Part shown: positions 56,206-64,000 of the stretch, piece by piece
Layout of the letters: every line of letters begins with the position of its first letter
Position numbering within the stretch: the first letter of the stretch is position 1
Assembly (NCBI GenBank): GCA_016185395.1
Contig: JACPNR010000011.1
Location: forward strand, 186,001 to 250,000
DNA from: Candidatus Korobacter versatilis
GTDB lineage: Bacteria > Acidobacteriota > Terriglobia > Terriglobales > Acidobacteriaceae
Direction: 5' to 3'
DNA: 64,000 nucleotides
Translations under genes and position numbers: made by a program
The notes under the pieces: generated by a model
Seen by the model: only the letters and a program-made list of their open reading frames with translations
Database searches by the model: none
Told to the model about the DNA's origin: nothing

Positions 56206-56676
56206 TCACTTCGGAGGTTTCTTCTCCTCGTAGCGGTCCACCGCGGCGTGCGCGATGCTGTTGATCTCCTCGAAGAAGGAGTGCGCGCCCTTGGTCTTGG
56301 TGAGTTCGGGCTCGTCCGAGCGCATCACGCGCAGCATCTCGGTCACGCGCTGCATGCGATATCCCTGCATCGCGTTCTTCAGGTCTTCGGGGTTTTGCGT
56401 GGTCGCTTCGATGTAGGCCCAGAGGAAGTGGCGAACGTTGTCCACCGCGTTCTTCAGGTCGTTGAGCAGGTCGCCCGCGACCAGCTCGTCGACGATGGCG
56501 CTGCGCTCGGCGCCGGGATGCGACGCGGCGTCGAGCTCCCGCTGCAGGACCTCTAGGTCCGCGGTGACGCGCCGGACGCGGGTGGTGATGTCGCTCAAGA
56601 AGTGCCCGATGGCAGATGTTGCCCCAAAACGGGTGCAAAGTATCACAGTCAGGGCGGTTTGACACCCGCTTTTCAT
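56206..56676 (-). CDS. Uncharacterised helical protein, 156 aa
   Basis: Strongly helical: VRRVTADLEVLQRELDAA, SAIVDELVAGDLLNDLKNAV, MQRVTEMLRVM. No domain recognised. The N-terminal stretch (MKSGCQTALTVILCTRFG) reads unlike the rest, so the true start may be downstream, near residues 25-30. Preceded and followed by non-coding gaps of 70 and 205 bp. Confidence 0.5.
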   Translation of the reverse strand: MKSGCQTALTVILCTRFGATSAIGHFLSDITTRVRRVTADLEVLQRELDAASHPGAERSAIVDELVAGDLLNDLKNAVDNVRHFLWAYIEATTQNPEDLKNAMQGYRMQRVTEMLRVMRSDEPELTKTKGAHSFFEEINSIAHAAVDRYEEKKPPK

Positions 56677-56746
56677 GCCCGTAAGCTAGCGAGACAGGCG
56701 GGCTGACCTGAAGCGTTTCCCCCGGAACCGACATCTAATCTCACGT

Positions 56747-57748
56747 ATGACTTGGCTCAGGAAAAATCTGCGTTTTCTCACCGCCGTCCAGTTGCTGCCC
56801 GCGCTGGAGAGTGGCGAGGAGACCCTGGTCGGTGGCCAGGCGGTGCTGGAGGGCGTGATGATGCGCTCGCCGCACGCGTGTGCCATCGCCGTCCGCCGTC
56901 CCGATGGCGGCATGGCCGTGCATTCCGAGCCGGTGGCGCGTCCCAGCGAAAAGCATAAGTGGCTGGGATGGCCGGTCATCCGCGGCGTCGCCACGCTCGG
57001 TCAGGCGATGGGACTCGGCTTCCGCGCGCTGAAGTTCTCCGCCAACGTGGCGCTCGAAGAAGCAGCCGACAAGCCCGACGCCGGCAAGTCGGAACAAAAG
57101 AAACTGGAGATCTCCGGCTGGGTCGCGGCGCTGAACGTGCTGCTCTCCGTCGGCTTTTTCATCGTGTTCTACAAGATGCTGCCGGTGTACGCCACCACGG
57201 GCCTGGCGCGCCTCTGGCCGTCGCTCAATGGACACGTGATGTTCAACGTGGTCGATGGTGTGATCCGCATCGCGCTCTTCCTGTTCTTTATCTGGGCCGT
57301 CTCGCTCTGGGCGGACATCCGCCGCGTCTACGAGTATCACGGCGCCGAGCACAAGACGGTGTTCGCGTTCGAAGCGGGCGGCCCGCTCTCCATCGCCGGT
57401 GCGCAGAAATATTCGACCTTCCATCCGCGCTGCGGCACCAGCTTCCTGATGACGGTCATGCTCATCTCCATCGCCTTCTACATGCTCTTCCCGGTGCACA
57501 CGCTGTGGGCGCGCATCCTGCTGCGCATCGCGCTGCTGCCGGTCATCGCCGGCGTGTCCTACGAGATCATCCGCTTCGCCGCCAAGCGCCGCTCCTCGCT
57601 GTTCGCTCTCATGACGCTGCCCGGCCTCTGGCTGCAGCGCATCACCACCAAGCCACCTGCCGATGCCCAGGTCGAGTGCGCCATCCGCGCGCTCGATGAA
57701 GCCATGGTGCTCGAGCAGCAGCGCGGCGGCGAACTCGTCATCGCTTAG
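56747..57748 (+). CDS. DUF1385 (YqhQ-like) membrane protein
   Basis: 333 residues. GGQAVLEGVMMRSP near the start and VYEYHGAEHKTVFAFE with STFHPRCGTSFLM in the middle are DUF1385 signatures. About four membrane spans (GWVAALNVLLSVGFFIVFYK, VIRIALFLFFIWAVSLWADI, FLMTVMLISIAFYMLF and a later one). Function unknown; in many bacteria it precedes prfA and prmC, as here. Confidence 0.9.
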   Translation: MTWLRKNLRFLTAVQLLPALESGEETLVGGQAVLEGVMMRSPHACAIAVRRPDGGMAVHSEPVARPSEKHKWLGWPVIRGVATLGQAMGLGFRALKFSANVALEEAADKPDAGKSEQKKLEISGWVAALNVLLSVGFFIVFYKMLPVYATTGLARLWPSLNGHVMFNVVDGVIRIALFLFFIWAVSLWADIRRVYEYHGAEHKTVFAFEAGGPLSIAGAQKYSTFHPRCGTSFLMTVMLISIAFYMLFPVHTLWARILLRIALLPVIAGVSYEIIRFAAKRRSSLFALMTLPGLWLQRITTKPPADAQVECAIRALDEAMVLEQQRGGELVIA

Positions 57749-57795
57749 GGGCCTCCCCCGCATACTTCCTTTTACACTGCCATTATTCGGCGCCG

Positions 57796-57815
57796 TTGGT
57801 CGTTGGTCTTTGGCC
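57796..57815. repeat. Left copy of a 20-bp inverted repeat around the four-helix-bundle gene
   Basis: TTGGTCGTTGGTCTTTGGCC. Its exact complement lies at 58209-58228. The left copy is 24 bp before the ATG of the enclosed gene. Confidence 0.8.
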
Positions 57816-57839
57816 AGGACTGGCAAAATGGGAGGTTAC

Positions 57840-58249
57840 ATGTCGAGCTCATTTCGAGATTTGAGAGTGTGGCAAGAGAGCATGAAACGGGTGTTCGCTG
57901 TGTACCGCGACACGAAGGGATTCCCCAAGGATGAGCTGTACGGCCTAGTCCGCCAGATGCGACGGGCGGCCGTCTCTATTCCAAGTAACATTGCAGAAGG
58001 AAAGGGGATGCGGACTGATCCCGAGTTCGCGAGATTCCTATTTCATGCGCGGGGATCTTTGATGGAGCTACAAACGCACGTGCTGATCGCCAAGGAACTG
58101 CGATACTTACAAGAGCCAGCGGCAGATGCGCTGATGGCGCAGTGCGAGGCAGTTGGTCGAGCACTGGCAGGACTGATCAACTCCATGACCGGTCAAGCGG
58201 CGCATGAAGGCCAAAGACCAACGACCAAAGACCAAAGACTGAGACCGCG

Positions 58250-58265
<16 letters not shown>
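57840..58265 (+). CDS. Four-helix-bundle protein (S23/IVP family)
   Basis: 141 residues from ATG 57840. [38 protein letters not shown] and [20 protein letters not shown] are the family signatures first described for proteins in 23S rRNA intervening sequences; related Avd proteins assist diversity-generating retroelements. No retroelement or rRNA is near. The last residues are encoded by the right inverted repeat, and the end overlaps prfA by 16 bp. Confidence 0.9.
58209..58239. repeat. Right copy of the inverted repeat, extended
   Basis: GGCCAAAGACCAACGACCAA at 58209-58228 is the exact complement of 57796-57815; a further AGACCAAAGAC follows. It is inside the C-terminal coding part of the four-helix-bundle gene and 22 bp before the prfA ATG. 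Confidence 0.8.
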
Positions 58266-59329
<1,064 letters not shown>

Positions 59330-59350
59330 GCTTCACCACGCAAAGAACAA

Positions 59351-59382
59351 AAGGCGCTCCTCGCGGGGCGCCTTCCCTTTTC
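59351..59382. terminator. Terminator between convergent prfA and the propeller gene
   Basis: AAGGCGCTCC, loop TCGC, then GGGGCGCCTT: a 10-bp stem with one G-T pair, followed by CCCTTTTC. Placed 21 bp after prfA and 13 bp before the opposite stop, so it may act on both strands. Confidence 0.75.
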
Positions 59383-59394
59383 TTGAGGACAAGC

Positions 59395-60519
59395 TCAATG
59401 CGTGATGGCCATGCATATAGGCGTGGGCGGCGTGGCGAAGGGCGAGCCGCTCATCAGCGTGAGCGCGCCGCCCGCGCCGATGGTGTAGCCGAAGATCGCG
59501 GGCGTCGTCTCGTCCACCAGGTACACGAACTTGCCGGAAGGGTCGGCGCCCACGCAGGTATCGTACCCGGCGTTGGGCGCGATCCAGGGAGAGCCGGCGA
59601 TCGGCGTGAGCGACCCGTCGTCGTGGATCGCGAATCCGCCCACGCCTGCGACCTGCTGCTGTTGCGGGTGCACGGTCACGTACAGGTATCTGCCGGTCGG
59701 GTCCATGGCGAGGACACCACCTCCCGGCCCCACGGCAAACGGCGATCCCGGCAGCGGCGTGAGCGCGCCGCTGTTGCTGGCGATGGAGTACGCGTTGATC
59801 TCGTCCGTCGCGAAAGCCTCGAAGTACAGGTAACGGCCGTCCGGGGTGATGGCCATGGAGAAACCATCGCCGCTCGGGGTGACCGGCGAACCGGCGGTCT
59901 CTGTGAGCGCACCACTCGCGCTGATGCTGTAAATGGTGATGCTCGGCGGAGACTCGGCGCTCACGTAAGCAAATCTTCCATCCGGAGTGATGACCACGTT
60001 TTCCGGCCTGCCCGCGCCCTGCCCGGGAAAGGGGGAGCCACTCACGGCGGTCAGCGCGCCCGACGCGCCCACCGACCACACCGCTGCCCCTTTGAAGCCG
60101 CCATGCACGGGGGCGATCAGGAACCTGTCATCCGGTGTGACCGCCGCGTTCGGCAGCCAGTCTCCCAGGACCGGAGTCGTCCCCAGCCCGTTCGAGCCGA
60201 GCGCGCCATCCGGTCCCACAGTGAAGCTCTCCACGTTCTCGCTATTCTGGTAAGGCAGGAACAGGCGGTTGGTCCCGTTCGTCGCCGGGAAAAGACCGGT
60301 GTTCGACGTGACTGCGAACGGCGAGCCGGGCAATGCGGAGAGCGCGCCCGTGGAGGGGTCCACGGAGAATCCCGCAACGCTCGTCGCGTCCAGGCCGACG
60401 TACATGAAACGCGGCGCAGCGAGATTGAAGAAGCCGAGAAGGCTTCCGTCGCTCGTGCAACCGGCTAGCGCGAGAGCGACGGCGATGCACACTGCTAAGG
60501 CGAGAACGGGCCTTTTCAT
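59395..60519 (-). CDS. Beta-propeller lipoprotein (YVTN/lactonase-like)
   Basis: 374 residues from ATG 60519. Lipobox ALAGC after a strong hydrophobic stretch. The body has seven or so repeats of the form GALTPLPGSPFAV ... PDGRYLYF, for example VVITPDGRFAYV, MAITPDGRYLYF, MDPTGRYLYV and ADPSGKFVYL. Such propellers are abundant in acidobacteria; the ligand or catalytic role is unknown. It splits prfA and prmC, on the other strand. Confidence 0.85.
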   Translation of the reverse strand: MKRPVLALAVCIAVALALAGCTSDGSLLGFFNLAAPRFMYVGLDATSVAGFSVDPSTGALSALPGSPFAVTSNTGLFPATNGTNRLFLPYQNSENVESFTVGPDGALGSNGLGTTPVLGDWLPNAAVTPDDRFLIAPVHGGFKGAAVWSVGASGALTAVSGSPFPGQGAGRPENVVITPDGRFAYVSAESPPSITIYSISASGALTETAGSPVTPSGDGFSMAITPDGRYLYFEAFATDEINAYSIASNSGALTPLPGSPFAVGPGGGVLAMDPTGRYLYVTVHPQQQQVAGVGGFAIHDDGSLTPIAGSPWIAPNAGYDTCVGADPSGKFVYLVDETTPAIFGYTIGAGGALTLMSGSPFATPPTPICMAITH

Positions 60520-60656
60520 TTTGCTCCCCGCGAGCCTAGAGGATCTGGTTTGCGCGGATTCTACCGACGGCATGTGGCACACGCAACAAAATCCCGCCAA
60601 GGCACTTGCCGGCTTGGTGCGGGCGCGGCGCACAGCTAAGATTCACCGCGGATGCC

Positions 60657-61502
60657 ATGAGACTCGACGCCGCCCTTCGCCGCGCTCTCCGCACGCTCGA
60701 GCAGAACGACGTGGGCTCGGCGCGGATGAATGCTGAGACGCTCCTCATGTTCGTGCTCGGCTGCGACCGCGCGTATCTCTACGCGCATCCCGAGCGCAAG
60801 CTCACCGGCGACGAGGAGAACCGCTACAACGCCACCATCACCGAGCGCGCCACCGGTAAGCCGGCGCAGTACATCACCGGACACCAGGAGTTCTGGGGAC
60901 TCGACTTCATCGTCTCGCCGGCCGTGCTCATCCCGCGCCCCGAGACCGAGCACGTGATCGAGACCGTGCTCGAGCTCGCGCGCGCCCAGTCCTTCGCGAG
61001 GATCGCCGACGTCGGCACCGGCTCCGGCTGCATCGCCGTCGCGCTGGCGAAGGAGTTCCCCGTGGCCAATATCTCCGCCGTCGACATCTCCCCCGCGGCG
61101 CTCGAGATCGCGCGCGCCAACGCGGCGCGCCATCAGGTCGAGAAGCAGATCGCTTTCGGCGAAAGCGACCTGCTCGCCGCGCTGCCGAAAGAACTCTTCG
61201 ATCTGGTCGTCTCCAATCCGCCTTACGTCGGCGAGAGCGAGGCCGACAAAGTACAGAAGCAGGTGCGCGAGTTCGAGCCGAAGGTGGCGGTCTTCTCCGG
61301 CATCGAGGGCATGGACATCTACCGCCGGCTCATTCCGCAGGCCCGCGCCGCCCTCACGCCCGGCGGCTGGCTGGTGATGGAGATGGGATACTCCGTCGAA
61401 CAATCCGTCCGCGGTCTCCTCGCCGGATGGGAGAACATCCGTGTTACCTATGACTTACAGGGGATTCCGCGCGTGATTGCGGCGCGGAAGCCAGCCCTCT
61501 GA
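60657..61502 (+). CDS. prmC: Release factor glutamine methyltransferase
   Basis: 281 residues from ATG 60657. Methylates the Gln of the GGQ motif in release factors. GHQEFWGLDFIVSPAVLIPR, IADVGTGSGCIAVALA (SAM site) and VVSNPPYVGE (NPPY catalytic motif) are diagnostic. Functional partner of prfA 1.3 kb upstream. Confidence 0.95.
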   Translation: MRLDAALRRALRTLEQNDVGSARMNAETLLMFVLGCDRAYLYAHPERKLTGDEENRYNATITERATGKPAQYITGHQEFWGLDFIVSPAVLIPRPETEHVIETVLELARAQSFARIADVGTGSGCIAVALAKEFPVANISAVDISPAALEIARANAARHQVEKQIAFGESDLLAALPKELFDLVVSNPPYVGESEADKVQKQVREFEPKVAVFSGIEGMDIYRRLIPQARAALTPGGWLVMEMGYSVEQSVRGLLAGWENIRVTYDLQGIPRVIAARKPAL

Positions 61503-61514
61503 TCGGCCGTCCGC

Positions 61515-62000
61515 ATGTCGTCTCCTGGCGCGTTACCTGTGGACAAGTCCCATCTCCCGCCGGGCCCGCGCCCACCGGCATCTTTCCGATTCGTCCGCGC
61601 GCGCCTACCCTACTTGGTCATGCGTAACACGACATGCGCGCCACGCTTCAGTCTTGCACTTCCCATGCGCTTCCGCCTCGCCGGCCACGACGCCTGGCAG
61701 ACGGCGAAGACGCGAAACCTCAGCTCCAGCGGTGTGCTCTTCCGCAGCCGCCATCTCCTCAGCGCCGGCACCATGGTGGACCTGGAGATCGAACTCAACG
61801 AGGGCTTCCCGGTCACCGCGAGCCACGTCCGCGCGCGCGGCGCCGTCGTCCGCCAGTTGAAGGATGAGAGCGGGGCGCAGGACGGCTGGTTCGTCGCCGT
61901 CCGATACGAGGAATACCGCCTCGAGCGCCAGCCGCAGGTTAAGTTCCCTGCGCCGTTGCCGGCGCGCCTGCCCTTCACTCCCCTGCCGTCGCACCGCTAA
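61515..62000 (+). CDS. PilZ-domain protein
   Basis: 161 residues as written, though ATG 61620 (MRNTTCAPRFSLALPMRFRL) is also possible because the first 35 residues are Pro-rich and atypical. TRNLSSSGVLFRSRHLL is the PilZ core with the (D/N)xSxxG block, then VDLEIELNEG. PilZ domains often bind c-di-GMP, but the N-terminal RxxxR motif is weak here. The C-terminus is Pro-rich. Confidence 0.7.
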   Translation: MSSPGALPVDKSHLPPGPRPPASFRFVRARLPYLVMRNTTCAPRFSLALPMRFRLAGHDAWQTAKTRNLSSSGVLFRSRHLLSAGTMVDLEIELNEGFPVTASHVRARGAVVRQLKDESGAQDGWFVAVRYEEYRLERQPQVKFPAPLPARLPFTPLPSHR

Positions 62001-62036
62001 GCGGCGGCTGCCTCCCTCCCCTTAGGGACGCAGAAC

Positions 62037-62080
62037 AGCAAGGGCGCGCAGAGAGCATTCTCGGCGCGCCCTTGCTTTCT
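62037..62080. terminator. Terminator hairpin between the PilZ gene and the convergent exported-protein operon
   Basis: AGCAAGGGCGCGC and its complement GCGCGCCCTTGCT (62064-62076) form a 13-bp perfect stem with a 14-base loop, followed by TTCT. Stems of this length terminate without long T-runs in some species. Confidence 0.7.
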
Positions 62081-62091
62081 CTGGATGACCT

Positions 62092-62631
62092 TTAAAAGTT
62101 CGGCACTTCCTCGATCGAGCGCACCTTCCAGCGGTCTTCCGTCACCGCCATGATCACGATGTAGTGCGCGGTGACGTCGTCGCGGCTGAGGACCTTGTCC
62201 CCGTCGAGGACCTCGCGGGTGAGCTTCGCGGTGTCGCGCAGCTGCATGGCGGAACCATCCGGCGAATAGAACACGGCTTCGACCTGGTGCCCCTTATCGG
62301 TGTAGCGGACTTTCACGCCGGTCTTCTTCTGGCTGTCGATGGCGGCGGCGAACTGGTCGCGCGCGAAGCCGACGAGGCCGGCGTCGAGCGCGTTGGGGTC
62401 GTTGTTGCCCAGGCCGCTCGCAATCGCCTTCCACGCCGCCGAGTAATCGCGCTGGATGGCTTTCTCCGTGGTGTCTTCGAGTTCGCGCGGCTGAACGCCC
62501 TCGCTCTTCAGCGTGACCGCCGGACCGTTGTCCGCCGCCAACGCGCGCAGCACCAGCGGCGTAAGGCCGGAGACCATCAGCGCGAGCCCGGCCAGCAGGA
62601 TGGCAAAACGCAAACCCTTCTTCTTCTTCAT
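62092..62631 (-). CDS. Membrane-anchored or exported protein of unknown function
   Basis: 179 residues from ATG 62631. An Arg/Lys start with one hydrophobic stretch (FAILLAGLALMVSGLTPLVL). The exported part has YSAAWKAIASGLGNNDP and VRYTDKGHQVEAVFYSPDG, then HYIVIMAVTEDRWKVRSIEE, a pattern like NTF2-type periplasmic domains. No name. Overlaps the gene before it by 4 bp. Confidence 0.55.
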   Translation of the reverse strand: MKKKKGLRFAILLAGLALMVSGLTPLVLRALAADNGPAVTLKSEGVQPRELEDTTEKAIQRDYSAAWKAIASGLGNNDPNALDAGLVGFARDQFAAAIDSQKKTGVKVRYTDKGHQVEAVFYSPDGSAMQLRDTAKLTREVLDGDKVLSRDDVTAHYIVIMAVTEDRWKVRSIEEVPNF

Positions 62632-63491
62632 TGTCCCCCTCCCACGCGCAGTTCGTTGCCGCTGACCACGCCGGCCGCCACCGAGACCGTGCCGCTGTCC
62701 CCGGCGGGCAGTTCCGCGCGCGCGATGCCCTTCTTGATGCGCGAATCCACCGTCGTCCTGCCGCCCTTCGAATCGAGCAACGAGAACGTGACGATGGTGC
62801 CGTCCGGCACCGCATTGCCGCTGCAATCGCGGATGGGATCGGTCTCCACGATGATGCTGCGTTCCGTCTTGCCCGCCACCTTCATGCGGATGTTGCATGG
62901 TTCCCCGGCGGTCTGCTGCACCACGCGGTTCACCTTCACGTCGCCGGCGGAGGCCACGAACTGCGCCGCGCCTTCTTTGCTGGCCGAGTCCATCCGCGTC
63001 CACGCAATGCCGTCCTTCGAGTTCACCGTCTGCGAAGCATTCGTTCCCTGCACCGAGAGGTCGAATTTCACCGGCGCGGGCTCGAGCACCAGGTTCTTGA
63101 AGGCGTCGAATACGAACGCCACACCGGTGATCACTCCCGGCTTCGCTACCGGCACGCGCGAGGGACGAGCTAGAAAGGCGAGCTGCGCCGGTTTCGCGGG
63201 CGCCACGAAGAAATCTACTTTGCTGCCGAAGCTGAGCAGCGCCGTGTAACGACCGGCCACGCGGACTTCCTCCGCCTTCAACTCGATCGTCTGTCCGAGC
63301 GAGACCTTGCGCTTCACCACGCCGCCCGGTCCCACGAGGTAGAGCGTGGCCTCGCCCGAGCCGGAACTGGGAATGCTGACGGCCGTTCCGGCAACGGCAT
63401 TCTGCGGGGCTTGCAACTCCGCCGCGCGCGCCGCGTCCGCCGCGAAGCAGCAGGCCGCGGCAGCGGATGCGATCCACAACAATCTGCGCAT
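62628..63491 (-). CDS. Exported protein with Ig-like/beta-sandwich domains
   Basis: 287 residues; signal peptide about 1-23 (AACCFAADAARAAE). The mature part has repeated beta stretches: GSGEATLYLVGPGGVVKRKV, VFDAFKNLVLEPAPVKFDLS, GNAVPDGTIVTFSLLDSKGG. The last resembles the DPxxxPV-type start of bacterial Ig-like (invasin/Big_1) domains. Sits between two other exported genes with 2- to 4-bp spacing, so a single operon. Confidence 0.6.
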   Translation of the reverse strand: MRRLLWIASAAAACCFAADAARAAELQAPQNAVAGTAVSIPSSGSGEATLYLVGPGGVVKRKVSLGQTIELKAEEVRVAGRYTALLSFGSKVDFFVAPAKPAQLAFLARPSRVPVAKPGVITGVAFVFDAFKNLVLEPAPVKFDLSVQGTNASQTVNSKDGIAWTRMDSASKEGAAQFVASAGDVKVNRVVQQTAGEPCNIRMKVAGKTERSIIVETDPIRDCSGNAVPDGTIVTFSLLDSKGGRTTVDSRIKKGIARAELPAGDSGTVSVAAGVVSGNELRVGGGQ

Positions 63492-63493
63492 GG

Positions 63494-64000
63494 CTATTGC
63501 ACCCGGTCGATGGAGTATTGGTTCACGGTCACGCGGTACGACTGCACGTTCTTCGCCAGGTCATCGCGCACGTCCACCGCGAACGGCACCGGCGTCTGCG
63601 GCAGCAGCGCTTTATCGGAGTACGCATCCGACACCCAGATCACCCGCCCGGCGTCGTCGTAATACGTTGCGAGCACGTGCGGGATGTTCACCGTCATGCC
63701 GCTCTGGTTCACCAGCTCGCCGCGCAGCACCGAGCGTCCGCTCGCGTCTTTCTCGAGCCGTTGATGGAGCACGCCGATCACCGGGTCCGCCGAGGCCGGC
63801 ATGAGCAGCGCCGCCGGCTGCATCCGCACGCTCTGCACTTGCGCCAGCTTCACTTTCGGGAAGTCGATGCGGTAGGGCGAGATCTCGCTCGGCAGCAGCG
63901 TGTGCGAGATCTTGTCGAAACTGGTCTCTTCGCCGAGCGTCTCGCCCGACTTGCCCAGCAGCGTGGCGCCGACGGAGACAAACCCCGGCACGGTGTCTTC
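63494..64000 (-). CDS. Exported or envelope protein of unknown function, N-terminus outside window
   Basis: 169 residues visible; the frame is open through base 64000. Beta-rich: GRSVLRGELVNQSGMTVNIP, HVLATYYDDAGRVIWV and SYRVTVNQYSIDRV suggest FxLYD-like immunoglobulin-type folds seen in envelope proteins. It is the first visible gene of the three-gene minus-strand operon. Confidence 0.55.
   Translation of the reverse strand, partial: EDTVPGFVSVGATLLGKSGETLGEETSFDKISHTLLPSEISPYRIDFPKVKLAQVQSVRMQPAALLMPASADPVIGVLHQRLEKDASGRSVLRGELVNQSGMTVNIPHVLATYYDDAGRVIWVSDAYSDKALLPQTPVPFAVDVRDDLAKNVQSYRVTVNQYSIDRVQ

Overview
This is a high-GC window from a free-living Gram-negative-type bacterium, most likely an acidobacterium (Acidobacteriota, Terriglobia-like). 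The evidence is the mix of families: a sortilin/BNR-like giant exported protein, a LolA-like protein, an ARPP-1-like protein, glycine-zipper lipoproteins, a HemE-HemH-HemG run, and many short palindromic intergenic repeats. This placement is inferred; no rRNA gene is present. Genes are densely packed on both strands and nearly all families are intact.

Left part (1-42.4 kb), mostly core genome: the end of an AsmA-like gene; an M49-like metallopeptidase; a SurA-type chaperone/prolyl isomerase; a YhaM-like exoribonuclease; a two-component module of two response regulators and a GAF histidine kinase; aroC; def-fmt-rsmB; ddl with a PASTA protein; several exported proteins; arginase; asnS; ggt; two sigma factor/membrane partner units; folD-coaE; a Trm112-like protein; and a translationally coupled hemE-hemH-hemG operon.

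Middle (42.4-53.3 kb), the accessory region and most notable part: a tRNA-Ser(GCT) gene followed 36 bp later by the truncated C-terminus of a tyrosine integrase and the truncated C-terminus of an IS3-type transposase. About 0.4 kb of non-coding DNA then leads into an intact eight-gene operon for anaerobic dearomatisation of benzoyl-CoA. It encodes class I (ATP-dependent) benzoyl-CoA reductase in the bzdNOPQ order, then the dehydrogenase, ring hydrolase and diene hydratase of the following steps, then a short-chain dehydrogenase. On established pathway knowledge the set converts benzoyl-CoA to 3-hydroxypimelyl-CoA. No ferredoxin, ferredoxin-reducing enzyme, benzoate-CoA ligase, transporter or dedicated regulator is seen, so those must be elsewhere. 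Directly beyond, on the other strand, are a small membrane protein, an iron-sulfur-cluster repair protein (RIC) and a Crp/Fnr-type regulator. These suit a cell that alternates between oxygen or NO stress and anaerobic life.

Right part (53.3-64 kb): msrA, a two-BON-domain protein, a FixH/YtkA-like lipoprotein, a DUF1385 membrane protein, a four-helix-bundle (S23/IVP-type) gene bracketed by an exact 20-bp inverted repeat, prfA, a beta-propeller lipoprotein, prmC, a PilZ protein and an operon of exported proteins that runs off the window.

Other signals: palindromic repeats lie between genes and in two cases inside coding frames (ddl and the gene at 31.2 kb); a near-perfect inverted repeat covers the fmt start codon; and the G-over-C bias of the plus strand appears to flip near 42 kb.
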